A DNA stretch of 64,000 nucleotides from Leptospira semungkisensis (GCF_004770055.1 NZ_RQEP01000019.1:558001-622000); one strand, 5' to 3'. Shown: positions 19,442 to 28,696, numbered from the stretch's first letter. Notes: generated by a model not told the origin, from the letters alone. Numbers and translations: made by a program.

Positions 19442-20086
19442 TTACTCTTTCCAGGCTCGGTCAAAGGCTCTTTGGCTAATATTTTTTGCTGTGGTTGCGG
19501 ATACACCGAATGCCTTTAAAACAAAAGCGATCATTTCCACATCATGGGATTTATTTTTTACTCTTCCTTCCAAGATATTGCGGATCCCATAATGCAAGGC
19601 ACCTACATACAGTCCCAATGCAGATTCTTCCGAATCGATAGTAAATCTACCGGACTTAATTGCTTTTTGCATGTCTTTCAATGGTTGAGCTCGAAGAAGT
19701 TCACTCATCCTTGGTGCCACTGCCGCAACCCTGATCAAAGCCCAAGCCCAATCAGCATCGTTTCTAGCTCTCTTTAAAAAAAGCATCCCACCTATTGCCA
19801 TCCTTTCGGCCCCATCCGTAATGTCGGGCATGAGAGTGACAGCCTCGGCCACCAAGGACTCGGCTAGAGCGAGAGCGGATGCTTCTAACAATTCTTCTTT
19901 CGTTTTAAAGTAATTATAAAAAGTCCCGTTTGCAATTTCAGCTTCTGCAGAAACTTCCGCAATCGAGGTTTCCCCAGCATCCTTAGTTGCGAATAAACGT
20001 AGAGCTGCATTCATAATCTGCGCCCTTGTTCTTTCACGTTTTGGAAGAAGGATTTTTCGCCGTTTTGCAATTGCCATTACTGCCAT
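19442..20086 (-). CDS. TetR-family regulator of the aromatic island
   Basis: A 214-residue TetR repressor with an N-terminal helix-turn-helix (about 20-65; IANGTFYNYFKTKEEL) and an all-helical ligand domain. It lies inside the catabolic island, converging with the amidohydrolase gene and diverging from the second dioxygenase gene. The exact operator sequence (read on its own strand) is 36 bp upstream of its start, so it is probably autoregulated. Three related sites lie at the other promoters, which makes this gene the best candidate for the local regulator. The inducer is presumably a substrate or ring-cleavage intermediate. A second possible start is the Met at codon 4. Confidence 0.85.
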   Translation of the reverse strand: MAVMAIAKRRKILLPKRERTRAQIMNAALRLFATKDAGETSIAEVSAEAEIANGTFYNYFKTKEELLEASALALAESLVAEAVTLMPDITDGAERMAIGGMLFLKRARNDADWAWALIRVAAVAPRMSELLRAQPLKDMQKAIKSGRFTIDSEESALGLYVGALHYGIRNILEGRVKNKSHDVEMIAFVLKAFGVSATTAKNISQRAFDRAWKE

Positions 20087-20121
20087 TTCGACAAGTAAGA
20101 TCAGCCTATCAACTACAATAT

Positions 20122-20135
20122 TGAGAGATATCTCA
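20122..20135 (-). promoter_or_regulatory. TetR operator copy 3 (before the tetR gene)
   Basis: On the minus strand this reads exactly TGAGATATCTCTCA, with a perfect palindromic core GAGATATCTC. It lies in the tetR/dioxygenase divergent region, 36 bp from the tetR start. Confidence 0.65.
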
Positions 20136-20249
20136 TTTATTGATTACTTTATAACAATAAATCGTAAATCCATTGCTCGACCAAAGCACTAAACATAGAG
20201 ATTGAAACTTCTTAGTAAAATATTTACATTTATAAATCTTCTTTTATAC

Positions 20250-20282
20250 TTGACTAATATTTCATTTTTGACAATTCTCTCA
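20250..20282 (+). promoter_or_regulatory. Promoter with TetR operator copy 4 (second dioxygenase gene)
   Basis: TTGACT (20250-20255) followed 19 bases from its start by TGACAATTCTCTCA (20269-20282, three mismatches to the consensus). The first eleven bases, TTGACTAATAT, are identical to those of the promoter at 18225. Transcription would begin roughly 10 bases before the ATG at 20295. Confidence 0.55.
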
Positions 20283-20294
20283 TTAATATTTGAT

Positions 20295-21386
20295 ATGCCC
20301 ACACGTATTCCAAGACAATCAGAAGATCCGATAAGTAAGGCGCAAGATATCGCCTACGTTCGATTAGGTAGAAAGGACTTGGAGTCTGCGTATAATTACT
20401 ATTCAGATTTCGGCTTGAGAGTAAAAAATCGAACAGAAGATCGAATTCTTTTCCATGCTATTAGCTCCGAATTCCCCTGTTGGTCCATTGAAAGGGCCAA
20501 TAGGGATTTTTTACTCGGCTTTGGCTTTTTCATTTCAGATAAAAAGCAATTTGAAGAATTACAAAAAGTTAAAGGTGCGATCCTTCACCCGAAAGGAAGA
20601 TTCGGGGATATTCCTTCCTTAACCATACTCGATCCATCCGGACTTCCAGTGGATGCAGTCTATTCTTCTCCTTCACATATTGGATCGGGGATTAGATCAA
20701 AAAGAAGTTGGAATCGTTTCGATACGACCAAACGGATCAATACGCCTCAGCCAAGCATTTCTGGTCCGCCAGAAGTAATCCGTTTAGGACATGCAGTTTT
20801 CTTAAAGCAGGAATTCTATAAAAATGCACAATGGTACTGTGATACATTTGGACTCATTCCGTCCGATATCCAAATCCTTCCAGGTTCCAAAGAGCCTGTT
20901 CTCTCCTTTCTAAGATGTGATAGAGGAGGAGAAGTGACCGATCACCATACGATCGTAATTGCCTCCGGCGCCGATGATCGTTTGGAACACTGTGCCTTTG
21001 AGTTGAATGACTTGGATGAGATCGCTCAAGGTAGAGAATGGTTACTGAATAAAGGTTGGAAACCCGCTTGGGGTCTAGGTAGACATCTTTTAGGAAGCCA
21101 AATATTCGATTACGAAAGAGATCCTACAGGAATGTTGGTCGAACATTATACGGATGGGGACAAGTTTGATCGTTCTGTCCCTGTAGGTTTTCACGAGATC
21201 AGCCGCAAAAGTCTGTATCAATGGGTACAGGACATGCCGGAAGATTTTCTAGATACTAAATTGAATTTTAGAACCTTAAAAGAACTTATTAAGGGAATAA
21301 TTTCAGGTAGAAAGATCCAAATCAAAACATTAATACAAATGAAGACAATGGCATCACGATCTCCAAGAAAATGGATCAATTATTAA
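20295..21386 (+). CDS. Second VOC-family extradiol-type dioxygenase
   Basis: A 363-residue two-domain VOC protein. The putative iron ligands H166 (RLGHAVF), H232 (LEHCAF) and E283 (LVEHY) are present, as are H217/H218 and Y273. The segment from G262 to E283 matches the extradiol signature except for Asp in place of a hydrophobic residue before Y273. It therefore probably cleaves a catechol-like ring, but of a different subfamily from the enzyme at 16196-17179. The reading frame stays open to 20202, but the promoter and operator lie inside that extension, so the ATG at 20295 is the likely start; it has no clear ribosome site. The fumarylacetoacetase-family gene follows after 10 bp. Confidence 0.75.
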   Translation: MPTRIPRQSEDPISKAQDIAYVRLGRKDLESAYNYYSDFGLRVKNRTEDRILFHAISSEFPCWSIERANRDFLLGFGFFISDKKQFEELQKVKGAILHPKGRFGDIPSLTILDPSGLPVDAVYSSPSHIGSGIRSKRSWNRFDTTKRINTPQPSISGPPEVIRLGHAVFLKQEFYKNAQWYCDTFGLIPSDIQILPGSKEPVLSFLRCDRGGEVTDHHTIVIASGADDRLEHCAFELNDLDEIAQGREWLLNKGWKPAWGLGRHLLGSQIFDYERDPTGMLVEHYTDGDKFDRSVPVGFHEISRKSLYQWVQDMPEDFLDTKLNFRTLKELIKGIISGRKIQIKTLIQMKTMASRSPRKWINY

Positions 21387-21396
21387 GGAAGAAAGA

Positions 21397-22347
21397 ATGG
21401 CGAAGAATTATATTCGATTTCAAAAGAAAGATAAGATCGATTGGGGATTTTATAAAGACGGGTCAGTGACTCCTTTAGAATTCGGAAATCTAAGTACTGC
21501 CGAATTCTTAGAGTCCATTCAAAGAAATTCTAAGATCAAATCTGAGACGAAAGTTCCATTCGAGCAGGTTTCTATCCTTTCTCCGATTACCTCTCCCTGC
21601 CAGATCATTTGCCAAGGAGCGAATTATAAGCAACATTTGATCGAATCAGGCCTGGATCCTGATGAGAAAACGTATGATATGTTTTTTACTAAATCGGATG
21701 CATCTCTTACTTCTCCTATAGGAAACGTAATCCGACCAAAACACGTGAGACTACTGGATTACGAAATCGAATTAGGTTTAGTCTTTGGCAAACGAATCGA
21801 TTCGAATTCCAAGATCACTCTTGCAAATGCTTCCGAATTCGTAGCGGCATTCTTTATGGCGAATGATGTGTCTGCCAGAGATATCCAATTACCGCAATTG
21901 CAATGGTACAAGGGAAAATCCTACAGAACTTTTCTTCCTGCTGGGCCGATGCTTGCAGTATTAGAACCGGGAGATTTTGAACTCTTAGAAAATTTGGAAC
22001 TAACCTTATTAGTCAACGATGAGATCAGGCAACATGATACTGCTTCTAATCTAGTATATAAACCGGCAGAGGCAATATTAGAATTATCTCAGTTTTGTAA
22101 TATTAATCCAGGGGATGTTTTGATCACAGGAACTCCTTCCGGCTGCGCATTGAGAGCTCCTGGAAAATTGATCCAAAAGATAGCGGCACTTTTATCAGAG
22201 AAAAAGAAATGGGAATTATTCGTAAAAGGCCAATCGAAACGAAAAGAATACCTTCAACCAAATGATAAGATCAGATCTTCTATTAGGACTGCGGATCGAA
22301 GGATAGATTTAGGGGATCAAATCTTAACCGTAGTCCAAGAATCCTGA
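21397..22347 (+). CDS. Fumarylacetoacetate hydrolase-family enzyme
   Basis: A 316-residue FAH-superfamily protein with the acidic metal ligands of the family at E123 and E125 ([12 protein letters not shown]) and D157 (ANDVSARD), plus the PAGPML segment. Members hydrolyse or isomerise/decarboxylate beta-keto acids made by ring opening (for example HpcE-type isomerases). It is the second gene after the divergent dioxygenase, 10 bp downstream, with GGAAG before its ATG, so the two probably act in sequence. It gives the island a second exit route beside the BphD/MhpC-type hydrolase. The exact reaction is undetermined. Confidence 0.8.
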   Translation: MAKNYIRFQKKDKIDWGFYKDGSVTPLEFGNLSTAEFLESIQRNSKIKSETKVPFEQVSILSPITSPCQIICQGANYKQHLIESGLDPDEKTYDMFFTKSDASLTSPIGNVIRPKHVRLLDYEIELGLVFGKRIDSNSKITLANASEFVAAFFMANDVSARDIQLPQLQWYKGKSYRTFLPAGPMLAVLEPGDFELLENLELTLLVNDEIRQHDTASNLVYKPAEAILELSQFCNINPGDVLITGTPSGCALRAPGKLIQKIAALLSEKKKWELFVKGQSKRKEYLQPNDKIRSSIRTADRRIDLGDQILTVVQES

Positions 22348-22371
22348 TCTCTCTTTGTTCAATTCTATCTA

Positions 22372-23559
22372 TTAAGGAAAGAATAACACTCTAGAGTTCG
22401 AACCGTCTACTACCCATAAACCGCAAGGTGCCATAGTTAGACCTGGAACGCCATATACTTCCTTATCAGAAACGGCAGCGGTAGTATTGGTTGATACAAA
22501 ATCCGGTTGTCCGATCACGTTATCTGCAGCTTGTCCGTTGGTAAAAGGAGGAGAAAAACGAACCGCTCTGGTATTGCTACTTTCCCCTACCCAAACTGCT
22601 CCGTTAGAAGCAAAAGTCACAGCATTCGGATTGTATAATGAAGTTTGACTCGTTCCGCCTGTATTCGAAACAAAATCAGGTTGGCCGAGTACAAGATCGG
22701 CATCCATTCCATTCGTAAAGGGAGGAGTAAATCTAAGGACCCTGTGATTGCCAGTATCTGCAATCCAAACATTTCCCGTTGGATCCACACCCACACCGAA
22801 TGCAGTACTAAATTTGGATTGAGAAGTCCCGCCCCCGCCCGTAGTAAAATCAGGATGCCCAAGCACTATATCCGCGTTCATGCTCGTAGTAAGCGGAGGA
22901 GAATAATGCAAAGCTCGACTATTAAAGTAATCTGTAACCCAAACTCCTCCTGCAGAATCTACGGTAACATCAAACGGGTTGTTCATTGTATTTTGTGTCG
23001 TCGTGCCCGTTCCTGTTCCAAGCATGATATCGTATGTACTCGAAGAAGTCATCCCAGCGGCATAATGAAAAACAGAATCACCTAAACTGTTCGTGACCCA
23101 AAGACCTCCGTTCGCATCTACGGAAATCCCTCTGGGTACATTCGAGCCGGTCAGTATGATATCTGCGTTTTGGAAATTGCTGAAAGGAGCGGAAAAGTGC
23201 AAGGCCCGATTTGTATTTCCATCGGAAATCCAAAGACCGCCTTTATGATCCAGGGCAATGCCGGAAGGAGAGAACTGATTCGCGCTTGAGCCACCAGCAG
23301 TGGCAGTCGTAAAATTAGGCTGCCCTAGAACGATCGTGGCGGCCTCTCCTTGCTTTAAAGCACCACATTCTTGTAAAGAAATGGCGCAAGTGGAGCTGGT
23401 ATCATTTAATAAAAACTTAATTAGCTGGTTTTTTATGTATGCATCATTCGAGGGATCGCAAGGAGCCTCTTTGTTAATTGCACCGCATTGCAAGAAGAAG
23501 AAGAAAAATCCCGCGAATGCCAAAGGCCTTCCCATTGGAAAGATTGATCGACAGATCAT
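22372..23559 (-). CDS. NHL-repeat beta-propeller lipoprotein (paralogue)
   Basis: A lipoprotein of 395 residues from the start chosen here, with lipobox FFLQC (C25) after a run of phenylalanines. It carries the same Cys-rich linker and the same NHL blades as the protein at 8433-9632 (GGVWVTD..NSRALHYSPPLTTSM-ADIVLG). It is probably a six-bladed surface or periplasmic propeller with a binding role. The frame continues upstream to 23637, but the ATG at 23559 has AGAGG about 12 bp before it and gives a normal signal peptide. It lies tail to tail with the FAH gene, outside the operator-marked operons, so a link to aromatic catabolism is not shown. Confidence 0.78.
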   Translation of the reverse strand: MICRSIFPMGRPLAFAGFFFFFLQCGAINKEAPCDPSNDAYIKNQLIKFLLNDTSSTCAISLQECGALKQGEAATIVLGQPNFTTATAGGSSANQFSPSGIALDHKGGLWISDGNTNRALHFSAPFSNFQNADIILTGSNVPRGISVDANGGLWVTNSLGDSVFHYAAGMTSSSTYDIMLGTGTGTTTQNTMNNPFDVTVDSAGGVWVTDYFNSRALHYSPPLTTSMNADIVLGHPDFTTGGGGTSQSKFSTAFGVGVDPTGNVWIADTGNHRVLRFTPPFTNGMDADLVLGQPDFVSNTGGTSQTSLYNPNAVTFASNGAVWVGESSNTRAVRFSPPFTNGQAADNVIGQPDFVSTNTTAAVSDKEVYGVPGLTMAPCGLWVVDGSNSRVLFFP

Positions 23560-23836
23560 TCTATTAAAATCCACCTCTATTCGCTCTCTTTTGCAAAGAT
23601 CGACCATTGGACTTATCAAAGGAAACAAATAATTCATTTGTATCAGATAAACCGATGCAAAACTGATTAATTTTTGAAAGACCTACACATCGCTCATTCG
23701 AGGGATATAGAAACAGAATTTTACGGAACTAAATCGATCCCTTAAGACATGGTAAATATACAGATTTCATATTATTGGATTAAATATAAATTTGTAGTTA
23801 CTACATTTTTATACTTGATATTGTTTGAGAATGCGC

Positions 23837-23860
23837 TTCAGTTAAAATTAACTTCAGTTA
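23837..23860 (+). promoter_or_regulatory. Possible operator before tetR/monooxygenase pair
   Basis: A short palindrome AGTTAAAATTAACT (23840-23853, 6-bp arms) is flanked by a direct repeat of TTCAGTTA (23837 and 23853). It sits 25 bp before the TetR start and could be its own binding site. AT-rich, so chance is possible. Confidence 0.3.
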
Positions 23861-23877
23861 CAGGAAGATCTAAAAGA

Positions 23878-24432
23878 ATGGGATTGCGTGAGCTAAAAAA
23901 AGTGAAGACCAGAAAACTCATTTCTGATATTGCCCGTGATCTATTCATTGAGAGAGGATTTGCGCAAGTCACGGTTGCCGAGATAGCAGAGAAAGCCGAG
24001 GTGGCGGTCACTACACTCTTCAATTACTTTCCTACGAAAGAGTCGATCATCTTTGATCGCGAAGATGAGATCGATACGGAGATCCTAACGGCAATCCGCA
24101 ATAAGAAAAAAGACCACTCTATTCTAGATGCTCTACATAAGTATTTCCTCAATAGTAAACTCATTAATCCTCCTAACAAAAGGATCTTCTCAGAATTCAT
24201 GAAGCTTGTAAGATCTTCTCCCGAACTTGCCTCCTATTTCCGCGGAATTTGGAGTCGGTATGAAACTACTTTGGCCAAAGAAATTCAAAATGAATCCGGG
24301 GCAAATAAGACGGAAGCAGAATGTATTGCAAAGCTGATTCTCGAAGGAGTGAACTTTGCCTGTAACTCAGCATCTCCAAAAGATGCCTTAAATCTCACGT
24401 TCAAAATCTTAAAAAATGGGTGGAATAAATGA
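23878..24432 (+). CDS. TetR-family regulator paired with a flavin monooxygenase
   Basis: A 184-residue TetR protein from the ATG at 23878 (preceded by AGGAAG); the frame is open back to 23749 but the extension is hydrophobic and unlike the family. The helix-turn-helix lies at about 12-55 (VAVTTLFNYFPTKESI). It is clearly related to the TetR at 30872-31432: same MGLRE start, same spacing, same LKNGW ending. Its stop overlaps the start of the flavin monooxygenase gene (ATGA), so both are made from one message, and the regulator probably controls that enzyme. Confidence 0.83.
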   Translation: MGLRELKKVKTRKLISDIARDLFIERGFAQVTVAEIAEKAEVAVTTLFNYFPTKESIIFDREDEIDTEILTAIRNKKKDHSILDALHKYFLNSKLINPPNKRIFSEFMKLVRSSPELASYFRGIWSRYETTLAKEIQNESGANKTEAECIAKLILEGVNFACNSASPKDALNLTFKILKNGWNK

Positions 24433-25949
24433 ATCACACCAAATCGTCTTACGACGTAATCATATCCGGCGCAGGTCCTGTAGGACTATTCCTAGCTTGC
24501 GAACTGGCTTTAGCAAAATGTTCAGTCCTTATATTAGAAAAGGCTGAAGACCCGCATTTGCCCTTAAAGCAACTTCCTTTCGGAATACGAGGGCTCTCTT
24601 CTCCTACCATCGAAGCACTCTATCGAAGAGGATTGTTAAACGAATTAGAGATACATAAAATAATCAAAAACCCGCATGCCAATACTGTGCAGGGAGGACC
24701 GCGTCGTCAAGCAGGACACTTTGCAGGCATCCCGTTTCACGATGGTGATATCGATACTTCTCAATGGAAGTATAGACTACCAAGTTCCACCGAAACCATT
24801 TTGATCTCCGAAATGGCAGAACTTGAAACTATATTGTCTCGTCGTACTGAAGCCTTAGGAGTAGAGATCAAGAGAGGGCTCGCGTTAACTTCGCTAGAAC
24901 AAACGGCGGATGAGGTGACTGTTCAAGCAGGTGATCAATCTTTTCGAGCACAATGGCTCGTAGGTTGTGATGGAGCTCGAAGCATTGTCCGTAAGACAGC
25001 GGGTTTCGAATTTGCCGGCACTGATCCTGAATTCACAGGATATTCTGCAAAGGTCGACATTGCCGATCCGGAAAAGCTAAAGCCTGGCCGCAATCCTACT
25101 CCTACCGGAATGTATTTGCAATCTCAGCCTGGTTTCCTAATCATGCAGGATTTTGACGGCGGGGAATTTCATAATTCAGAAAAGCCAATCACTCTAGAAC
25201 ATGTGCAGAAGACAATTCGCTATATCTCGAACACAGATGTTACCATCAAAGCTTTACATTTCGCATCCACTTGGACGGACAGAGCAAGACAAGCAACTGA
25301 ATACCGCAAAGAAAGAATCCTGTTAGCAGGAGATGCAGCACATATTCATTCCCCGCTAGGTGGGCAAGGATTGAATCTTGGTCTTGGGGACGCAATGAAT
25401 CTAGGGTGGAAGCTCGCCGCTACGATCCAAAAGAAGGCGCCGAAAGGTCTATTAGATAGTTATCATATAGAGAGATATCCGATCGGCGCTCAAGTTCTAG
25501 ATTGGTCAAGGGCTCAAGTTGCCATCATGAAACCGACGCCACAGTCTCGCGCGTTACACGCGATCTTTCATGATCTACTGGAAACTAGAGACGGAGCCAC
25601 CTATATTGCAGGAAGAGTATGGGGAATTCACACGCAGTATGATCTAGGCAATGCTCATCCTTTAGTAGGTCATAGTGTTCCTAACTTCGAGTTTGAAGAT
25701 GGAACAAAGATCGGAGAACAAATGAAGGATGGGAAAGGGATATTTCTCGATTTCAATACAAATACTTCTCTAAAAGCCTTAGCTAGCGAATACGAAGACC
25801 AAATAAAGTATGTTTCAGGTCGAGCAAAAGAGCAATTCAACTTGAGCGCAGCGTTGATACGTCCAGATGGGATCGTAGCCTGGGCATCTAACGAAGAATT
25901 GAATGAACCAGCTTTCCGACAAGCAGCCAATCTTTGGTTTAGTAAATAA
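24429..25949 (+). CDS. FAD-dependent monooxygenase (PheA/TfdB family)
   Basis: A 506-residue class A flavoprotein hydroxylase. FAD motifs are GAGPVG (14-19), the DG motif in LVGCDGARSIVRKTAGF (near 180), and LLAGDAAHIHSPLGGQGLN (near 300), followed by a thioredoxin-like C-terminal domain. Relatives include phenol and chlorophenol hydroxylases and rifampicin monooxygenases, so it may either feed the neighbouring meta-cleavage pathway or inactivate an aromatic toxin. It is encoded with its own TetR regulator (4-bp overlap), which suggests a response to a specific aromatic compound. No copy of the 14-bp island operator is seen before this pair, so it is regulated separately. Confidence 0.83.
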   Translation: MNHTKSSYDVIISGAGPVGLFLACELALAKCSVLILEKAEDPHLPLKQLPFGIRGLSSPTIEALYRRGLLNELEIHKIIKNPHANTVQGGPRRQAGHFAGIPFHDGDIDTSQWKYRLPSSTETILISEMAELETILSRRTEALGVEIKRGLALTSLEQTADEVTVQAGDQSFRAQWLVGCDGARSIVRKTAGFEFAGTDPEFTGYSAKVDIADPEKLKPGRNPTPTGMYLQSQPGFLIMQDFDGGEFHNSEKPITLEHVQKTIRYISNTDVTIKALHFASTWTDRARQATEYRKERILLAGDAAHIHSPLGGQGLNLGLGDAMNLGWKLAATIQKKAPKGLLDSYHIERYPIGAQVLDWSRAQVAIMKPTPQSRALHAIFHDLLETRDGATYIAGRVWGIHTQYDLGNAHPLVGHSVPNFEFEDGTKIGEQMKDGKGIFLDFNTNTSLKALASEYEDQIKYVSGRAKEQFNLSAALIRPDGIVAWASNEELNEPAFRQAANLWFSK

Positions 25950-25963
25950 TGTAAAGATTATAA

Positions 25964-25994
25964 GGAAGCATCACCCTTCCCTCCAGATGCTTCC
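25964..25994 (+). terminator. Hairpin after the monooxygenase gene
   Basis: Perfect 9-bp arms GGAAGCATC / GATGCTTCC, 13-base loop, 15 bp after the stop codon. No T-tract follows, so termination is only suggested by position. Confidence 0.35.
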
Positions 25995-26240
25995 CATTAC
26001 AGAACAAGTTCTAAAATTCATTCTCTAAGATACATTAAGTAATCTTAATAAATAATATTTCTCATATAAGAAGAACCTGTTCTTTCTTCCCGTAACGAAC
26101 GCTTTAAAAAGAAAAAACATCGGATGTACGTCAATTCCCTTTATGAATATAAACGATTTATAAGAGGATCCAGTTTAATAGTGCGAATATATATACAAAC
26201 ATCCGTGATTGATTGGGAATTCATTGGAGAGAATTTTAAA

Positions 26241-28538
26241 ATGTTCATTAGAAAAAGAATAAAAGTCTTTTGTTCCGTCTTGGTGCTTTGGACGATTGTT
26301 GCGAGCTGTTCACCAGACTCGAAGCTTTCACCTTTCCCGTTCTCGCTTACTCAGGCTACGCAGTCCGTTAAGTCTGTTACTTATTCTGCGATGTCTTTAG
26401 CGGGTTTAAGTATTCCTCCCTCGCCCCCTTTGAGCACAAATGGAAGATACATCGTAGATGCGAATAATAATCGTTTTAAGCTTAAGGCAGTGAACTGGTA
26501 TGGTGCAAGCGATACTCGCCAAGTTGTGGGAGGATTAGATAAGCAACCTATTTCGCATATCGTTTCTCTGATCCAGGAATGGGGTTTTAATTCTGTTCGC
26601 CTTCCTTTCTCTAATAAGATGCTCCATGATACGAGTATCGTTCCGAATGATTATGTTTCTGCGAATCCTCAATTCTTTGGCAAGACAGCTTTAGAAATTT
26701 ATGATGAGACAGTGCAAGCTCTGACTTCTGCAGGTATCGTAGTCGTTTTGAACAACCATACTACCTTCTCAGAATGGTGTTGTGGTTTTGATTATAATGG
26801 AGAGTGGTATCATACGGGCTCTTCCTTCGCCTATAACCAGACTCCTGAAATGTGGAGAGCTGACTGGGCCTTCTTAGCGGATCGATATAAGAATAACAAG
26901 TTCGTAGCCGCAGCTGATCTTCGTAATGAAGTTCGCACCATGCGTTTCAATGATACCTATCTTCCGAACAGTCCGAACTGGGGTTGGGGAAATATCGACG
27001 ACTGGCGTAAGGCTTCTCAAGACGCAGCGAATGATATTCTTCGCACCAATCCGGACATAGTGATCGTGATAGAAGGTATTAACTGGTGGGGAGCCATTCC
27101 TATTTTAGGTTCCGGAGAACGTCCCTTCTTAAAACCTGTCCGTGATCTGCAGGCTCATATTCGTGCTATGAACAAGCTTGTATACTCGGCGCACAATTAC
27201 GCGTATATCGGTCCGAAACATAATGGCGACGACACCACTTCCGGTGGAAATATCAAGTACAAGGACATGGACCTTACTACCTTCCGAAATACGATTACGG
27301 ATGAATGGGGTTATGTTACTGATCCGGATACGATCACAACTTATCCTGTTTGGTTAAGCGAATTCGGCGCTTCCCCCGGAGAGACCAACCCAGCAGATAG
27401 AGAATGGCTCAAGAGAATAGTGGATTACTTGATCGATAAGGATATCGATTTCGCAATCTGGCCATTGAATGGAGAGGATGAATGGGGCCTCGTGACCTCC
27501 GATTGGTCTCAAACCAGAATGGACGACTGGCGCTTTGAACATTTGAGTCGTCTGATTTCTTTTTCAGGAAAGACAGGAACCGTGACTAACGTGGATCATT
27601 TTACGCGCCTAAACTTCAAAGGAGTAGATGATAATGCAAGTACCATCGATAACGATTGGTTATCCGGTGCGAATAAAGGAACCTGTCCCGACGGAGAACG
27701 CTTCTTAGGCTTAAGCCAAGACCAAAGAGCTCTTTGTGGAGATACCAAATACGGCAAACTTTGGAATAGCGATCGTGCAATCAACGTGCAAGCAGTCTAC
27801 GAAACACCTACTCGCTCCCACGACACCGGAGATTGGGCCAGCGGATTCACCAAGTATGAATGTCCTACTGACTATTATGTTGCGGGTGCGACTAAACATT
27901 CTTGGGGAACAAGCGGAATCCTCTGCGCTCATAGCAAGATTCCTCTTGCAAACTCCTGCCGTACTGTTTGGTTCGATCGAGGTGATAACCGTTCTTCTCA
28001 ACGCGCAGGTGATTGGGCCCCAGGTTCTTATAAAGGCCAATGTGCAGACTCGGAGTATGTTGCCGGTATTGCACAAAGAAACGGAGGAGCATCGGCCCTT
28101 CTCTGCTGCTCTTCTCCTCTAAGTGGAGAATTGCCTTTGGTCTATAAGGCAAAGGATCTCTCTCATCGCACAGGATTTGCAGAAGGTGACGCCTGGGTCG
28201 TTACTACAGCAGATAATTGGGCAGATCATATTCTCTACGGACCTTACGATAGAGGTCGCTGGGGAACTGGAAATAAGAAGGCGATCTTTAGAATGATGGT
28301 AGATGTAACTAACGCGAATAACGATAAGGTAGTAACACTGGATGTGTTCGATGGTCAGAATGTATTAGCAGTGCGAGATGTGTATAGACATGATTTCGCA
28401 GGTCCTGGCTTATACACTAATTTAGACTTGGACTTTAGCATCTCGCCGGACAAGGTAGATCGCCCTATGGAAGTTCGCGCTTGGTGGTACGATACTTCCT
28501 ATGTAAAAACGGAGAACGTGACTGTCCAAAATCGCTAA
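26241..28538 (+). CDS. GH5-like glycoside hydrolase lipoprotein
   Basis: A 765-residue lipoprotein: signal peptide ending in VASC (C23), a glycoside hydrolase family 5 (cellulase-type) barrel at about 65-400, and a long C-terminal region. The barrel shows H173 (NNH), acid/base E230 (DLRNEV), an HNYAY segment near 318 and nucleophile E374 (WLSEFG). The C-terminal part holds three cysteine-containing repeats (GTCPDGERFLG, YECPTDYYVAG, GQCADSEYVAG) and a final beta-rich domain (about 640-765) that could bind carbohydrate. The start at 26241 has GGAGAG at a good distance; an upstream extension to 26124 would bury the signal peptide. It probably degrades an external beta-glucan or related sugar polymer. 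Confidence 0.8.
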   Translation: MFIRKRIKVFCSVLVLWTIVASCSPDSKLSPFPFSLTQATQSVKSVTYSAMSLAGLSIPPSPPLSTNGRYIVDANNNRFKLKAVNWYGASDTRQVVGGLDKQPISHIVSLIQEWGFNSVRLPFSNKMLHDTSIVPNDYVSANPQFFGKTALEIYDETVQALTSAGIVVVLNNHTTFSEWCCGFDYNGEWYHTGSSFAYNQTPEMWRADWAFLADRYKNNKFVAAADLRNEVRTMRFNDTYLPNSPNWGWGNIDDWRKASQDAANDILRTNPDIVIVIEGINWWGAIPILGSGERPFLKPVRDLQAHIRAMNKLVYSAHNYAYIGPKHNGDDTTSGGNIKYKDMDLTTFRNTITDEWGYVTDPDTITTYPVWLSEFGASPGETNPADREWLKRIVDYLIDKDIDFAIWPLNGEDEWGLVTSDWSQTRMDDWRFEHLSRLISFSGKTGTVTNVDHFTRLNFKGVDDNASTIDNDWLSGANKGTCPDGERFLGLSQDQRALCGDTKYGKLWNSDRAINVQAVYETPTRSHDTGDWASGFTKYECPTDYYVAGATKHSWGTSGILCAHSKIPLANSCRTVWFDRGDNRSSQRAGDWAPGSYKGQCADSEYVAGIAQRNGGASALLCCSSPLSGELPLVYKAKDLSHRTGFAEGDAWVVTTADNWADHILYGPYDRGRWGTGNKKAIFRMMVDVTNANNDKVVTLDVFDGQNVLAVRDVYRHDFAGPGLYTNLDLDFSISPDKVDRPMEVRAWWYDTSYVKTENVTVQNR

Positions 28539-28596
28539 TACACAGATCACTCTTAAGTAAAATTTCTTTGCAATATAGATAAAGAAAAACAACAGT

Positions 28597-28626
28597 AAGG
28601 TCGGCTCAACTCGAGTCGGCCTTTTT
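28597..28626 (+). terminator. Intrinsic terminator of the GH5 gene
   Basis: An 11-bp stem with two G-U pairs (AAGGTCGGCTC / GAGTCGGCCTT), a 5-base loop and a T-tract at 28622-28626. It lies about 60 bp after the stop codon. Confidence 0.8.
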
Positions 28627-28656
28627 ATTCTAACAAGAGAAGGATTAGCTTTCTTA

Positions 28657-28696
28657 AATATACTTTACCAGATTTACCAATATAGTAAAATATATT
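28657..28696 (+). promoter_or_regulatory. Inverted repeat before tetR (likely autoregulatory operator)
   Basis: AATATACTTTAC (28657-28668) and GTAAAATATATT (28685-28696) form 12-bp arms with one mismatch around a 16-bp spacer. The right arm ends 3 bp before the TetR start codon. Confidence 0.5.

Noticed and set aside
11625..22347. The catabolic island as a recent mobile element
   Set aside because: No integrase, transposase, tRNA or flanking repeats were seen, and base composition looks like the surroundings.
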